Assembly (NCBI GenBank): GCA_019973155.2
Contig: BPQB01000074.1
Coordinates: 1-64,000 of the forward strand
Reading direction: 5' to 3'
DNA: 64,000 nt
Source: Phanerochaete sordida
Lineage: Eukaryota > Basidiomycota > Agaricomycetes > Polyporales > Phanerochaetaceae
A program made the position numbers and the translations under genes. The notes under the pieces were generated by a model. It searched no databases, was not told where the DNA came from, and saw only the letters and a list, made by a program, of their open reading frames with translations. Position 1 is the stretch's first letter. Each line of letters starts with the position of its first letter. Positions 22,841-34,407 of this stretch are shown piece by piece.

Positions 22841-23035
22841 ATGACAAACAAGGCGTTGGTGGCATCCTCAATCGCCGTAGGCAACAGCGTGCGTTAGTCA
22901 TGCGTCATGCGTTCCCTGTCGGCCTTGCGCTCCAAGACTCCAACTCTGCTCCGACTGCGTATATAGCTATGCTAGGACCCGAGCCCTTTCACCCTAGCCC
23001 TTACGACCACACCACGACCGCTCGCGCCACACACC

Positions 23036-23307
23036 ATGCAATCCGCTGAGCAGCCCACATATCCGCCTGCTGCACACACAAATCCTCGCAGCTCTTCGGT
23101 CATCGCTACTCAGCCGAAGTGCTCGTCCACCATGTCGACCTCTCGTGTACAAAAGGACAAGGCCGACAAGGAAGCTGCGGAGAGGATACGAGGTGGTTGT
23201 GTCCCATGCCCTGTGAGTACCCCTAGTCCTGCGTCATCGGCTCCGCTGACCGTGTGTTGTAGGGTGGAGGCGTCTGCTTCATCATCCCACTTCCCTGCTG
23301 CTGCTGA
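23036..23307 (+). CDS. small Cys-tailed protein, 73 aa
   Basis: Two exons (23036-23212 and 23263-23307; intron GTGAGT..TTGTAG) give 73 aa. A Pro/Ser/Thr-rich N-terminus is followed by a short charged helix (RVQKDKADKEAAERIRGG). The tail, CVPCPGGGVCFIIPLPCCC, ends exactly at the stop. Such terminal cysteine clusters are often palmitoylated, which would tether the protein to a membrane; this is an inference. No signal peptide. It lies between the two inverted tRNA-Pro genes. Family not recognised, though it resembles small fungal Cys-tail (CYSTM-like) proteins in layout. Confidence 0.55.
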
Positions 23308-23627
23308 ATGGGAAGCGAGCAGCTATGATATCCGCCCACGATCATCCGACCTACTCATGTCCAACTTGACTTTACCCTCCACGACTGAACGACTTCGAGT
23401 AATACCCTCTGGACTATGTAGTTTTAGGTACATTTAGATCTTGCGACAGACGATGCTGAAGAACTTCCATCACTTAGTATTGTAACGGATATGTGCCATA
23501 ATAAACGCGGTAAAAGTGAGGCCACTGCGTACGGTGCACTACTTCTCGAGACTTGCGAAGTCCCAGCTAATCCTCTCACATCTGCCAATCGCGATATCAT
23601 ATAGCATCGTAAATGCCACGAAGTCAT
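23308..23627. other. intergenic, nothing recognised
   Basis: This contains the 3' region of the Cys-tailed gene and the 5' flank of the second tRNA-Pro gene. Confidence 0.5.
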
Positions 23628-23709
23628 GGCTCAATGGTCTAGAGGTAAGATACTTGCTTTGGGTGGTACCGAATGCAAGGGATCCCGGGTTCGAATCCCG
23701 GTTGAGCCC
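23628..23709 (+). tRNA. tRNA-Pro (anticodon TGG) with intron, copy 2
   Basis: Same cloverleaf, intron and anticodon as the copy at 22759-22840, but on the plus strand, so the pair is inverted about 0.8 kb apart. The gene ends in GCCCC followed by TTTTT, a polymerase III terminator. Flanks differ apart from a few bases (TCAT just before the gene, TTTTTG after it). Confidence 0.92.
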
Positions 23710-24157
23710 CTTTTTGCCCTTTACCTCGAAAATATCGCGATAACGCAAGTACACCTGCCATCGAGATTCTTATGATACATCCCATGATTCCCATGTAAGT
23801 TACATCTCGGACAGCATGTCGGAGATGAGGCCAGTGCGAACAGTGATCTTACAGCTTTAGACATTTCATGCACCGAAAACGTGGCGTAGAGGATTCTACG
23901 ACGGACTGTCATTCCAAGATAAATAGGAGGGCCAACACCGAAAGGCGAAGACGTTCAACTCGGCCATGCTGCAAGCCCGACGGTTGACTCTAGAACATAC
24001 ATGGCAGCAGAACGAGTACATGGTAGAAAGCCCAGCGCCGGCGCGGCGCAGTGAACCCTGCATTCCACCAGAGAATCCCATATGCCGAGCCCAAAAATCA
24101 GCGATGTGCATACAGTTGCGACGGACAGTACATGGGATGTCATAAGTGATCGTACAA
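23710..24157. other. intergenic and 3' UTR of the eS17 gene
   Basis: No gene is supported here. The minus-strand 3' UTR and poly(A) site of the ribosomal protein gene must lie in its right part. Confidence 0.45.
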
Positions 24158-24924
24158 TCACCGGCCAGCACCAGGGACGTTGCGGCGGTCGCGGCGAGGG
24201 CCACGCTCGGGGAGAGCGACAACGGGCGCAACGACGTTGACCTGGACGGAGTCGAAGTTGAGGGAGTGGAGGAGATCCTATGCAACACAAGCAGGTAAGC
24301 TTCTAACGCTGTTAAGGTACTGAGTGACGCACCTTGGTGTCAGGGTCCACCTCGAGACCAGAAACACTGGTGTCGAGGGCCGAGACCTCGGGGACGTAGT
24401 TGTCCTTCCGCTCACGCTCTTCCTCCTGGAGCTTGAAAGAGATGCCGCGAACGGGACCCTTCTGGATACGCTTCATCAGGTGGGTGGTGAAGCCCGCAAT
24501 CTTGTTGCGGAGGCGTTTTGAGGGGACAACGGCCTACAAATCGTCGTCATTACGAGTTCAACCGTGCCCGATCGCTGGGTTTGACATACGACTTCATCGA
24601 TGATGCGCTTGTTGGTGTGGAAGTCGAGGGTCAGGCGAGGGTAGCTGGGGCGTGCGGTTAGCTGATCTGACCTCTATAAGCTGTAACTCCTGATCCCGCG
24701 AAGTCCTTGTTTCTGTTCACCCTCGCGCTTCTCCGACGCCTCCTCTAGACCGTTCCCGCCTACTGCTCTGACAGAACCGGACAGATGGTAATAACACTTA
24801 CTACTTCTCGATGAGAACGCGAGAAGCCCTCTTGGTGGTCTTGGTACGTACGCGGCCCTAATTTTGACAACAGGCTGTCAGTCGAGCGTTCTCGCGGCAT
24901 GGGAGCCTCCGGAGCACATACCAT
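24158..24924 (-). CDS. RPS17: 40S ribosomal protein eS17 (Rps17)
   Basis: Five exons (24924-24922, 24857-24802, 24644-24590, 24533-24333, 24277-24158) give 144 aa. The protein begins [20 protein letters not shown] and includes [37 protein letters not shown] and [20 protein letters not shown], all diagnostic of eS17. The first exon is only the ATG; an intron directly after the start codon is also known in the yeast RPS17 genes, so this start is well supported. It is a component of the small ribosomal subunit and is divergent from the uS8 gene. Confidence 0.96.
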
Positions 24925-25348
24925 GTTGATTTGAGGACTGTCGGCAACGGCGGCGGGCTTGAGGATGGGCTGCTTGACGCTAGCGGCGGTGACGGTCCAA
25001 ATTCGGCAGGTGCCGGATTGTGGCTGAAAAGGTACTGTACAGCAGGCTAGCCACAAGCGCCCATCACAGACGCACGCGCGGGTTGGAGAAAGGTTGAAGT
25101 CCCTTTCCCGTCGTCGCCGCCGCCGTCGCTCACGTCCCCCTCAAGACCCCTACAGGCAAGGTGAATAATGTCTCCCTACGGCCCTCTCGCGTGCGAAGGC
25201 GCTGCTTGACGACTTCTTGTCGACGTACCTCGTCGCTTAGCTCGTCTTGACTCGCGCTTTTTAAGCACGACACTCGGACGAGCGTAGGTACTCACCAACC
25301 CTTCTTCGACCCTAGTCTTCTCAAGTCCACTCTTTACACTCGCCCGCC
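24925..25348. promoter_or_regulatory. shared promoter region of two ribosomal protein genes
   Basis: The 424 bp between the divergent eS17 and uS8 start codons must contain both promoters and 5' UTRs. Pyrimidine-rich blocks (25,080-25,150 and 25,300-25,345) fit the CT-rich start sites common in fungal ribosomal protein genes. No specific factor site is claimed. Confidence 0.5.
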
Positions 25349-26151
25349 ATGGTCCGCGTCTCCGTCCTGGTGCGTCTTCATACCATGTGATCCGATGCTG
25401 TCTTGCTCACGAATCCTCAGAACGACTGCCTTGTAAGTCCCCCCTCCCCTAGAGCAAGCCTCTATTACATGGCACTCACGCGATCCAGAACAACATTGTC
25501 AACGCTGAGCGCCGCGGCAAGCGTCAGGTTCTTATCCGCCCGTCGTCCAAGGTCATTGTCAAGTTCTTGAGCGTGATGCAGCGCCACGGTGAGCTTTCCT
25601 TCCGTATGCTCTTGCTTCATGTTCAGCACGAAATATGGGCTTTCCCACTCAACATTCGGAGTGATAACTACGATAGGCGAGGGTTGTGCCTCCACCTCCC
25701 CCTCGTTTTAACGCTCCGAGATATCAATCTATCTCCCAAAACCATTACAACACTTTTCCTTCTTCTACGGAACTGAGTTCACCGAAGAGATCACACTTTA
25801 TGTCTCAACACGTGCAGTTTGCTGATACTGTCTCCTAGGCTACATCGGCGAGTTCGAGATTGTTGATGACCACCGTGCGGGCAAGATCGTTGTTCAGCTC
25901 AACGGCCGTCTCAACAAGACTGGCGTCATTTCTCCCCGCTACAACGTCCAGGTTGACCAGATCGAGAACTGGGTCAACTTGCTCCTTCCAGCGCGTCAGT
26001 TCGGTATCCTTATCCTCGTGAGTATCCGTGTCCGCGTATGACAATATTCGGCTAATTTATCATCCCTTAGACCACTTCCTCCGGTATCCTGGATCACGAG
26101 GAGGCTCGTCGTAAACACGTCGGTGGCAAGATCCTCGGCTACGTGTACTAG
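25349..26151 (+). CDS. RPS22: 40S ribosomal protein uS8 (Rps22/S15a)
   Basis: Five exons (25349-25369, 25421-25432, 25489-25588, 25839-26017, 26071-26151) give exactly 130 aa, the universal length of eukaryotic uS8. Recognisable segments are [57 protein letters not shown] and the C-terminal [11 protein letters not shown]. The second exon is only 12 nt and the third intron is long (250 nt). It is a core small-subunit protein that contacts the central domain of 18S rRNA. Confidence 0.96.
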
Positions 26152-26542
26152 ACTGCCTGTAGTCGGCACCATAATGACTTGAGACTCGTGTTACTGCAAA
26201 AGTGCTGCCCCGCGCAGTGTATGCCTTCGGCTATGCTATGTATTACTGCTGTGTCACTATCGCGAGGAGATCTTCTGAAGCCTATGCTGACTGCGCGTGA
26301 GACGATGGAACGGGCTGTGTCTCACTATGTAGTGCGCATTGCGCGGCCGAGCGGCGAGCGGCTCGGCTGCGGCGCCGTGGCTAGGTTAGGCGCGGGATGA
26401 GGCCACCTTGATCCAAGGCACGCGGCGCGGTTCGTTGTTGCTCTTCACAGCGTCCTGCCTCCTCTTACCGTCGTCTCCCCCTCGCCCTCTGTATGTATAC
26501 CTCGTCCTGATCCCCTCTACGACTGCAAGACTATCTGCACTT
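26152..26542. other. intergenic, 3' UTR of uS8 and promoter of the DGK1-like gene
   Basis: No gene supported. An open frame continues upstream of the DGK1-like ATG to about 26408, so a longer N-terminus for that gene is possible. Confidence 0.45.
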
Positions 26543-27774
26543 ATGACCCTCCCTGCGAACGATGCCTTTTCGCTATCACACGACCCTACACGTCCTCCTT
26601 ACTCCCTTTCCCTCCGCCCCACGTCTCCGAAGATCCCATTCATGACCGGTCACACCAGAACCTCACAACAGACGTACAATGTACCCCCCAGGAAGACCGT
26701 TCGGTCGCGCCGTTCCATGAGCAACGGCCGAGCAAATGGACATCTTGAACATGAAGCCTCCCACATACCCGCTGTACACAGTGCAGTTGACTGTGCTCCC
26801 TCTCACAAGGCACCGCCACCAACGACGTCCAGCTCACCTCCTGTGCCCCCCGTAAACTGGGAAATTCCTCGAAAGATCCTTCACTCGTCGATTGGTCAGT
26901 TTTTTCCGCGCATTCGTTCGCGAACATTACTCATTGACAGCGCCCCTTAGGATTCTTGACGTTGTACCTATACCTCGCCCATGGCTCATCACGCCTGGTT
27001 GTGATGGCACTCGGTACCGCTTTGGCGATCATCGTCCCCGCTGACCTTCTACGCCTCAACTTCCCCGGGTTTGAGCGCATCTATGAGAAGGCGCTGGGGT
27101 TCCTCATGCGGGAGAGTGAAAAGGTGCGTTGCTCGACCGTGTGCACGAGCTATAACTAAGCATGGCTGCAGAAAGCAACCAACGGAGTTATCTGGTACAT
27201 CATAGGCGTGATATGGGTGTTGTCTCTCTACCCTCTCGACATCGCTGTGGTGTCCATCCTCATGTGCGTATAGTCTTTCACTTCACCGTAACCGTGCTGA
27301 ACAGGATACGACAGCCTTTCGTGGGCCGACACAGCTGCGTCTACCGTCGGACGTGCCTGCGGCCACTTGACTCCACCTCTTCCCCGCCGCCTGCTCGGTC
27401 TTCCTCTTGCGCCGCGCAAGTCACTGGCCGGTTTCATGGCTGGCTCCGTCACTGGCGCGGCCATTGTTGCCGGGTTCTGGGCTTTCATCGGACCTTTGGG
27501 CGAAGAAGAGCCAGTTTGGACGTTGGAGGGCGGTATTGGGGGCACAGGGTCCTTCAGTGGTTGGGTTGGACTCGGCGCTATCAGCGTCATCAGCGGGCTT
27601 GTGTCGGGCATTTCAGAGGCCCTTGGTACGTCTTCTATCTTGAGCAATGATTCTTATACTCACTGTACTTGCCCTGTAACAGACTTGGGCTCCCTTGATG
27701 ACAACCTAACATTGCCTATCCTGTCAGGTGGTTGCATCTGGGGCCTGTTCCAGTGTGTCAGATATTTTATATAG
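26543..27774 (+). CDS. DGK1: CTP-dependent diacylglycerol kinase, Dgk1-like
   Basis: Five exons (26543-26894, 26951-27123, 27172-27263, 27315-27625, 27683-27774) give 339 aa. A Pro/Ser-rich basic N-terminal tail of about 105 residues precedes several transmembrane helices. Family motifs are WEIPRKILHSSIGFLTLYLY, ILSWADTAASTVGR and RKSLAGFMAGSVTGA, typical of the CTP-transferase fold shared by Dgk1 and dolichol kinases. In yeast Dgk1 makes phosphatidate from diacylglycerol with CTP at the nuclear envelope and endoplasmic reticulum. The arrangement SWADTAAS and length favour Dgk1 over Sec59. The start is the ATG nearest the conserved part consistent with the tail; an earlier in-frame ATG lies near 26408. 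Confidence 0.85.
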
Positions 27775-28790
27775 GCTGAGTGCATCCCAGGAGCAATACT
27801 TTCATCACTGACATTTAGAGGAATTTTAGTAATACTCGTACGCATGTAATCTACTTTTTGAACTACTGGAGGTTTTTCACAGTGCCTGTACTTAGGCTTT
27901 GAATTACCTAGACACTGAATGATTTTCTGTAAGCTTAGACACCATCCCGAGGCTCGAGCACTACACTGCCAATCCAAGTCCAGCCATGAATCAGGTGGAG
28001 TGTACTATGTCGGACAGATGATGCGTCCGCTGTGTGACGACTGGCAACACCCTGGATGTCTCGTGGGCGGGCCCACTGAGCTCCGGCTGAGAACACTGCC
28101 GTCTGCTAGAGGGCTGGCATGTGCACCGATGCTGAGAGAGCCAGCTGGCTACATGGTGGCGCGCTAATGCCTGGAGGGCGGCAGGGCAGGGCCGCCATAC
28201 TCATTTTGGTCGCTCGTCTACCAGACTGACCAGTCATGAGCGCAGGATTGTTACTCCACATTGGCCCGTAAAATTTCCTGCATAAAGCATCAAATCTCTC
28301 TGCGCTGCACTTCACGCTTGCACTAATCTTCCCTGGTGACTGGTTTCCCCCACCCAGTGCTCCGGGAAAGAGTGTTGTGCAGCTTGCGTGGCGAGGTTGT
28401 CCTCAGCAACGGTGATCGTTCTGAGTCGAACACATCCTCTTAGTATGTTGGCAGAGTGCTGAGGGCACTACTGAGCGAGGTGGACAGGTACTGGGGCGGG
28501 TCTGAGCAGCTAGATTCGGGACTCGGGAGGCAGCGTTAAGCCTCGAGTCAAGCTGTTCGGACAGCGTCATGATATATGAGGACCCATGCTGGAAACCACT
28601 CTCGCCGATATTTGGGCATTCTAGACAACCCTTAACCTTAGCTGGAGCGGTTATTAGCGACTTAGTATTGTACCTGTAACAGTGAATATAATGCCTATAG
28701 ATGTACAACTGCTGCAAACAGTGGATATACTGATGCAGAAATAAGATATTGAAGCCAACATATGCAACTGTGTCAGAGCACCGTGATTGC
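27775..28790. other. intergenic, edge of the transposon-rich part
   Basis: No gene is supported. The right end abuts the truncated gypsy fragment and may include remains of its 3' LTR, which I cannot delimit. Confidence 0.45.
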
Positions 28791-30060
28791 GCGCACGCAG
28801 CAAACTTCGTCGTCTTCGGGGCCATAGCCCTGCCATCGGATGAGGTACTTGTCACCGCGTCGTAAGTGCTTGACGCCGAGGATGCGCTCGACGGCCCACT
28901 CTTCCATGCCTTCGTCGCCAACGACCGGTCTGGGACGGGCATGTTCGCGCGCGGGGAACAAGGAGGCGTCGTTAGAGCGATAAGGTTTAAGTTGCGAAGC
29001 GTGGAACGTGGGGTATTTCTCCTTCATGTGCTTGGGAAGGGCGAGTGTGTAAGAAGATGTGTCGGGATGGGAGGCTGTGATGCGGTAAGGACCATCGAAC
29101 CGAACCATGAACTTGGCTACGCGGTTCGCGCCGTGCTGGAGGTAGTCACGCCGACGGTGTGCGGTGGAGAGCATGACCTTGTCGCCGATCTTGTACACGA
29201 TCTTGTCGCCGCGATGCTTGTTCGCTTGAGTTGCCTGAGAAATCTTCACGAGCTGCATGTTATCTTGAGCCTCAAGGAAGTCGGTGTTGATCTGGGAGAT
29301 GATGCGGGCGGCGTCGGTACCGGCGTCGCCGTAGGCGTCCTCGACGGTGCGGATGTCTGACGTCTCGATGGCGGGGATGATGCGAGGCGCGCGGCCGAGG
29401 TGTAGGTGAAATGGGGAGAAGCCCGTCGAGGCGTTGACGGTATTCATGATGTTGAAGCGTATGCGGGGCAGTGCGCGTACCCACCCCTTCTGGTTGCAAG
29501 CGACGTGGTAGCGAAGCGCCTGTATGACTGTCTTGTTGGTGCGCTCGCTTGCGCCGTTGGTCTGAGGGTGGTAGGCGGAAGAGAGCTTCATGTTGACGCC
29601 AGTCAGCAAGTGCAGAGCCTTCCAGAAACGAGAGAGCCAGAGCTTGTCGTGGTCGGATACTAGATCGTCGGGTAGTCCGTTCTCGCAGTACCAGTTGTCG
29701 AGGAAGACCAAGGCGAAGTCTTCGGCAGAGCAGTCTGTACGTGTCGCCACGAATCGCATGTCAGCACCGCAGCGGTCGGTCATTGTAGCGATACAGTTCT
29801 TGCCTTCGTCTTCAGGCAGCAGCCCAACGAAGTCAATGGCGACACTCCCTCTTGCATGGCTCAGCATGTTGAGACGCTCACCGAGAGGTCGTCACCCTTA
29901 TTGGGACTCATCGACGTCGAGGCTGGAGAGTTTGCGGCACTAAGGTGTGAGGTTTGCCAGAGGGAAAGCACAAAGGAAGTCCAGCGCTTAGACTCCTGGG
30001 GCATGGCGCGGCTTCGAAAGCATGTACAGTGGAGTGGCGCAGCGCTATACCACACGCACG
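28791..30060 (-). pseudogene. truncated chromodomain Ty3/gypsy integrase fragment
   Basis: The open stretch 29867-28791 encodes an integrase core with the DDE triad (VAIDFVG, LVSDHDKLW, AYHPQTNGASERTNK), a GPF/Y-type region (YKIGDKVMLST, VRFDGPYRI, FHASQLKPY) and a chromodomain (EEWAVERILG, DKYLIRWQGYGPEDDE) that breaks off before its last helix. Upstream (to about 30060) remains of the HHCC region are readable only across stops and frameshifts. Reverse transcriptase, gag and LTRs are absent. This copy belongs to a chromovirus lineage different from the two gypsy elements to its right. Confidence 0.85.
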
Positions 30061-30399
30061 ATGTATAAAGAAAGCGACGCAGTGGTTGGAGTCGTGTAGT
30101 TCACTCGTCTCGACACTCTGTGGGCTCGAGCAGTAAAACGCGCAGAGGAAAAGAGATAGATTAAATGCACACAGCCGACCACCTTAAAAGGGGCCAGCCA
30201 CGCGCGGAAACACACATGGACAAAGGGAGCGTGGCGCTTACAAGTACACTACATATTTGAGCGAAAAATATTACCTACGAGTTGGCTCCGAGGAATCCTA
30301 CAACAACTGAGTACGTGAGCCATCACAGAGCCCCTCGATCCCTCGAGACGTGAGAGTTTGTGCTTCACCCGAAGAGGCGAAGGTTCTTCATGCCAACAA
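30061..30399. other. intergenic between two gypsy remnants
   Basis: No gene recognised. The 3' LTR of the old gypsy element would be expected here, but no repeat partner remains in the window to define it. Confidence 0.4.
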
Positions 30400-32260
30400 A
30401 GGACCAGGGGCCCATCACAGCTTCGACGTCAGAGCGAAAACGTTGGATGTCGTCCTTCAAAGGCAGGTTGCAGGCGTCATGAAACGGCATGCCGTGGCGG
30501 TAGAGAGACTGACACCATTCGCTGCTGGTGCGTGGCACCCGGGCACTCCGACGGGGTCCTCCGAGTAGATCTCCGCGAGTCACTCCCTGAACCACTCCTC
30601 ATGAGAGGCCGTCCACTCATCGACCCAGAACCCAGCGAGACAGAACAGATCAGGCGAAGGCCACCATGACCTTGTCTCCCTGAACGCGTCCTTGGTGACA
30701 CCGAGCAAGAGGTTGAGCTCATCATAGGTTGCATACTCAGCGCCGTAGCCCATGTCATAGGGGTACGTTCGTCCAAAACAAAAGAGAGAGGAGGAGGGCC
30801 CACAAAGGAAGTGATCCTCGAGATTGAGGGGATGAAACTCACGGACAAGGCGACTGACAAATGCGTCCATGGACAGGAGGGTGACGAGGTGAGGGCGGCA
30901 TAGGAGATCGCGCACGCGCTGCTGGTACTGGAGCCAGGGGAGCTTAGTGGTGTCTGTGAGTGAGTATGACACAATGGGGTTGCAGTATGCCTCATCGAGG
31001 TAGGGCTGCGACAGGAGCTTGTACTTGTCGTTCGCGTTCAGCGGGGGCAGAGCTGCCCTTTGCTCAGCGAGGTACTCGTCTGAATAGACAAGCGTAAAGA
31101 GAATCCCACGCTCCAAAGCGAGCATGAGGACTTCTTTGACATTGCAGATCCGGTACTTGAGCGCGTAGGTGCGCAGCTTGACCTCAGCCAGAGGTTCGAC
31201 GATGAGGATGGCGTGAGTGAGGATGTTCGCGTCCCAGGCCTTGCTGCCGAGGGCAAAGGCGGGAGGTTCACTAGAGCACTCAGCGCCTTGCAGCATGGAC
31301 ATGGCTTGGTCTCTGAGTTCCCACCAGACATGCTCGGGAGTTCGCCGAGGCAGGTACGGTGGCGCGTCCATGCGAGACAACAAGTCGGCGGCGGCATTGC
31401 GTGGTGGCTACGCATGTGTGGTCGCGTACGAGCGGTAATGCTGGCCGAGCAGCCAAGCAAAACTACCTTCGTTGATAACAACTGGGGAGTTGTGGCGCAC
31501 GGCGAAGGGTACCTAAGCGCAGGAGCGGTCATCCCACGGGTATTACAGAGGCAGTCCATGCTCCAGGAACAGCAGAATTGGCACGAGTTCACGCTCAAGA
31601 GCGCGTACGTCAAGGAGATAGCCAACTTTGTATGTGGTGTACGTGCACCACTCAGCGATGAGGCAGAGGTCTGCTTCGTGGTCAATGGTCTGAGCACGGG
31701 TGTTGGGCGACATGCTTTGGAGCATCAGAGAGAGAGCGCCGACAAGCTTGAGCATCTGCACTTGGCACAACGACAGAGCTGCAATGACCTCAGTGTCACC
31801 ACGTGCGGCATACAAGGCGCTGAGGTCACCCGTTGGCGTAATCAAAAGCGAAGGCAGGCTGAATTGGCTATTGAGGCGGGCAACGAGAAGGCCAGCACAG
31901 TCAAGGTGCATCCTCATAACGCGAATGGTGCGGCCATTGATGCAAGAGAGGATGAAATTGTTCATGAAGACGTACGGCCTGTGCATGTTGGCGTACACCC
32001 AGCCGGATAGATTGTCGGCAGCCATGAGCTCCTGTTGATCATCACACGGCACATAGCTGAGGTGGAGGTGTTCGAGGTCGAGCTAGGCCGGGTGATCGAT
32101 GCACTTGACGATGGGTCCTTCAGGAGCCCCACCATGGAGCACGCCACTCATAGCCTGCTTGAAGCATTGGACGGCGGTTTGAGGAGCGATGTGTGATTTG
32201 TCACCCTGCAAGATGAGCCACTGCTCGCCATGGATGTTGTCAATGGAGTATGCTGCTAGT
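30400..32260 (-). pseudogene. third ORF of the old gypsy element, broken
   Basis: The fragments match the 663-aa third ORF of the young element. At the N-terminus IDNIHGEQWLILQG matches IETIDGERWVRIKG; in the middle VGYLLDVRALERELVPI matches IGYLLDLRDDRDARLPL. The region with AEVKLRTYALKYRICNVKEV matches AELKLRTWARLYGVDDVTEV, and near the end DEWTASHEEWF matches NEWTSRHEEWF. Several stops and frameshifts separate the pieces; the longest open stretch is 31383-30580. Conservation between two diverged elements shows that this ORF is an inherited part of the lineage and not a captured host fragment of one copy. Confidence 0.8.
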
Positions 32261-32529
32261 AAGGAATGGCAAGAGAAAAGTTCAGAACAGGAAGAGAAAC
32301 AAAGGAATCGGCATAGCAAAGCGTGCAGACATAATGGCGAGACAAATACAAAGCAAGCTGGCGCAAAGAAAACGGGCAGTGTATGAGTGAGGAAGAAGAC
32401 AAAGGGGACACAGTTGAGAAGACCGATAACCATAAAAGAAAACAATGGAGGGCGAGAATAAGTTCCACGGTCCAGGACGAGATGTGGGATGGGACCACGC
32501 ACAGTCGTTCTAGGGTTGCCATTTCCAAA

Positions 32530-33015
32530 CGGTGCTAGTTAGGGCTAAACACAGTGCTTCTTCTGGTAGTCATGCAGAACTTCAAGCACATTCCACAAGT
32601 CCCGTGCGGTCAGCCACAAGTTGTATAGAGGGGAGTATTCAACCTAGCGGACGGAATAAAGCATAGTTTGTCTTCTTTTGTTGTACCTGTGTCCTATAAT
32701 GGAGTCAACTTCATATTCCTTGCTTACAGGTTCGAGCACCTGAGTATTGAGCATGTGGTCTCGAGGCCCAAACTCATTGGGTGACAAAGTGTACCACTTC
32801 AGATGCTGAATGTTGAAGACAGGGCTGCCCGGGTATATGTCTGGCAAGTAGAGTCAGTAGGTCTGAGGGCTGATTTGTTGCTGAACCTCAAAGGGTCCGA
32901 TCCAGCGCTGTACAAGCTTGGCAGCGCCCTCACCTTTGCTCTTGACCCACTCGGGACTGTGGGGGTTCAGCAGGACAAGATCTCCTGGCTTGAACTCCAG
33001 CAACCAGCAACTATG
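32530..33015 (-). pseudogene. old gypsy integrase C-terminus and chromodomain
   Basis: The sequence matches the end of the young element's integrase: YPGSPVFNIQHLKWY, then EYEVDSIIGHRYNKRRQTM, the start of a chromodomain, and a degraded RW..SPLYNLWLTARDLWN tail. Stops interrupt it. Confidence 0.8.
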
Positions 33016-33590
33016 GTTGTGTCACAGTTTTCTAATTCCCTACAGTTTTATTTCTTCAAGCGCCCTACATGGGGTCAGGGCTAGGGAGCAGGATTGGGAT
33101 AGACGCACACATGCGCACGCAACACGGTCACATGATGGTCATGTGCTGGGAACGCTCAGATGGACTTTATCTTATCGTTCGGTTATCTTATCTGGATTAG
33201 ATAGTGGCATCAGACCAGGGTAGATTAGATAGGAAGGCCTGAAACCTTAGCTGTGTAAGTAGTATAGTGTAAGCGGTCTGGGACGACTCATCACTCGGTG
33301 AGGACACGCCGATTGCTGAGCGTCTTCATCATTATGAAGTAGTCAGCGGGCCGAGGTAGGACGTGTCAGCGCGCGTCAGCCTGACTCGGCGCTCACTAAG
33401 CGCTTGCTCAGCGCATAGTGTTAAAGGTCCCGGGTAGTACCAGGGGTCCTCCCCTTCATATATATATATATATACCTGCCTGAGCTGGGCTTAAGTCCCC
33501 AGCATCATCAATCTCTCTCATCTTCACACTTGACCTACTCGCATCCCTTGCACAGTCAAGCCCACCCCACAAGCTACTACAGGTAAGTAG
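33016..33590. repeat. insertion in the old integrase, probably a solo LTR
   Basis: Alignment with the young element shows about 570 extra bases here between two neighbouring integrase segments. The insert has an alternating TA run (33,460-33,474) about 110 nt before a pyrimidine-rich leader, which looks like an LTR promoter. Boundaries are approximate and I found no convincing target-site duplication. Confidence 0.45.
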
Positions 33591-34170
33591 CAGGGTGATG
33601 TTTGACAGGTTGTATGCGCGAGCCTGTGCTTCTTGTGCTTTGGCGATAGTGTCTCACGCGCCATCTTGGTGCATCTGCCGCAAAGGAAGTTGCCAGCCTC
33701 CTGCGACTAGCTAACGTCTTCCTCGTGCGCTGCCAGTACCTCAAAAGGTGAGTGAGGCTTAAAACCCAACAGCAGCATGTACGGCGAGGCTTCGGTAGAC
33801 ACATGCTGGCGGCTGTTGTACGCGTGCTGAAGGACAGGTAATCATTCTGCCTATGAAGCTCGGTCTCCTGCCACGTATGCATGCAGCATAACCTTCAGTT
33901 GATGGTTGACGATCTCTGTTTGCCCGTCGTGCTGGGGGTGGTGCAAGGAGGACAGCAGCATGTCTGTCCCGATCAGGTGAGCAATTTCCTGCCAGAAGTC
34001 TGGCATCCACCAAGGGTTTCTGTCACTGATGACATTGTCAGGAAGACCGAAGTGACAGGCGATGTGCCAGACAAAGAGAGCGGCAAAGCCCTTGACGTTG
34101 AGCCCTCTCGTAGTAAGTATGAACTGAGCATGTTTGGACAGGCAGTCGACCACGGCTGTGGAAACCGGCT
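33591..34170 (-). pseudogene. old gypsy integrase core
   Basis: It carries SKHAQFILTTRGLNVKGFAA, LPDNVISDRNPWWMPDFW and HHPQHDGQTEIVNHQL, the second Asp and the Glu regions of the DDE triad, closely parallel to the young element. It is broken by frameshifts toward its 3' side. Confidence 0.85.
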
Positions 34171-34402
34171 GTCTGCCGGTAACACTCGTCGGTAAGAACA
34201 GGAATAAGCTTCGTCGTTGCGGTGTGAGCTCGTGTGGTATAATACATGAGTGCGACATACCTTCGTCGTTGCGGTGTGAGCTAAGGAGCAAACGACGAAG
34301 GTGCGCGCGAGCATAACGGTTCGGTCACATAACGGTCACAACTCCCGTGTAACGCGCGTCCGCGGTTACAGACTGGTATTGCATTGTAATTGTTGGACTA
34401 AG
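34171..34402. repeat. short insertion with two 22-bp direct repeats
   Basis: Sequence foreign to the integrase lies here, between the old integrase core and the solo LTR. It contains the direct repeat CTTCGTCGTTGCGGTGTGAG at about 34209 and 34262. GTAACACTCG (left) and CGCGGTTAC (right) are possible ends of a small LTR or MITE. Limits are approximate. Confidence 0.4.
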
Positions 34403-34407
34403 GCAGG

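Noticed and set aside
29406..30136. Plus-strand frames over the gypsy fragment
   Set aside because: They are mirror frames of the integrase coding strand.
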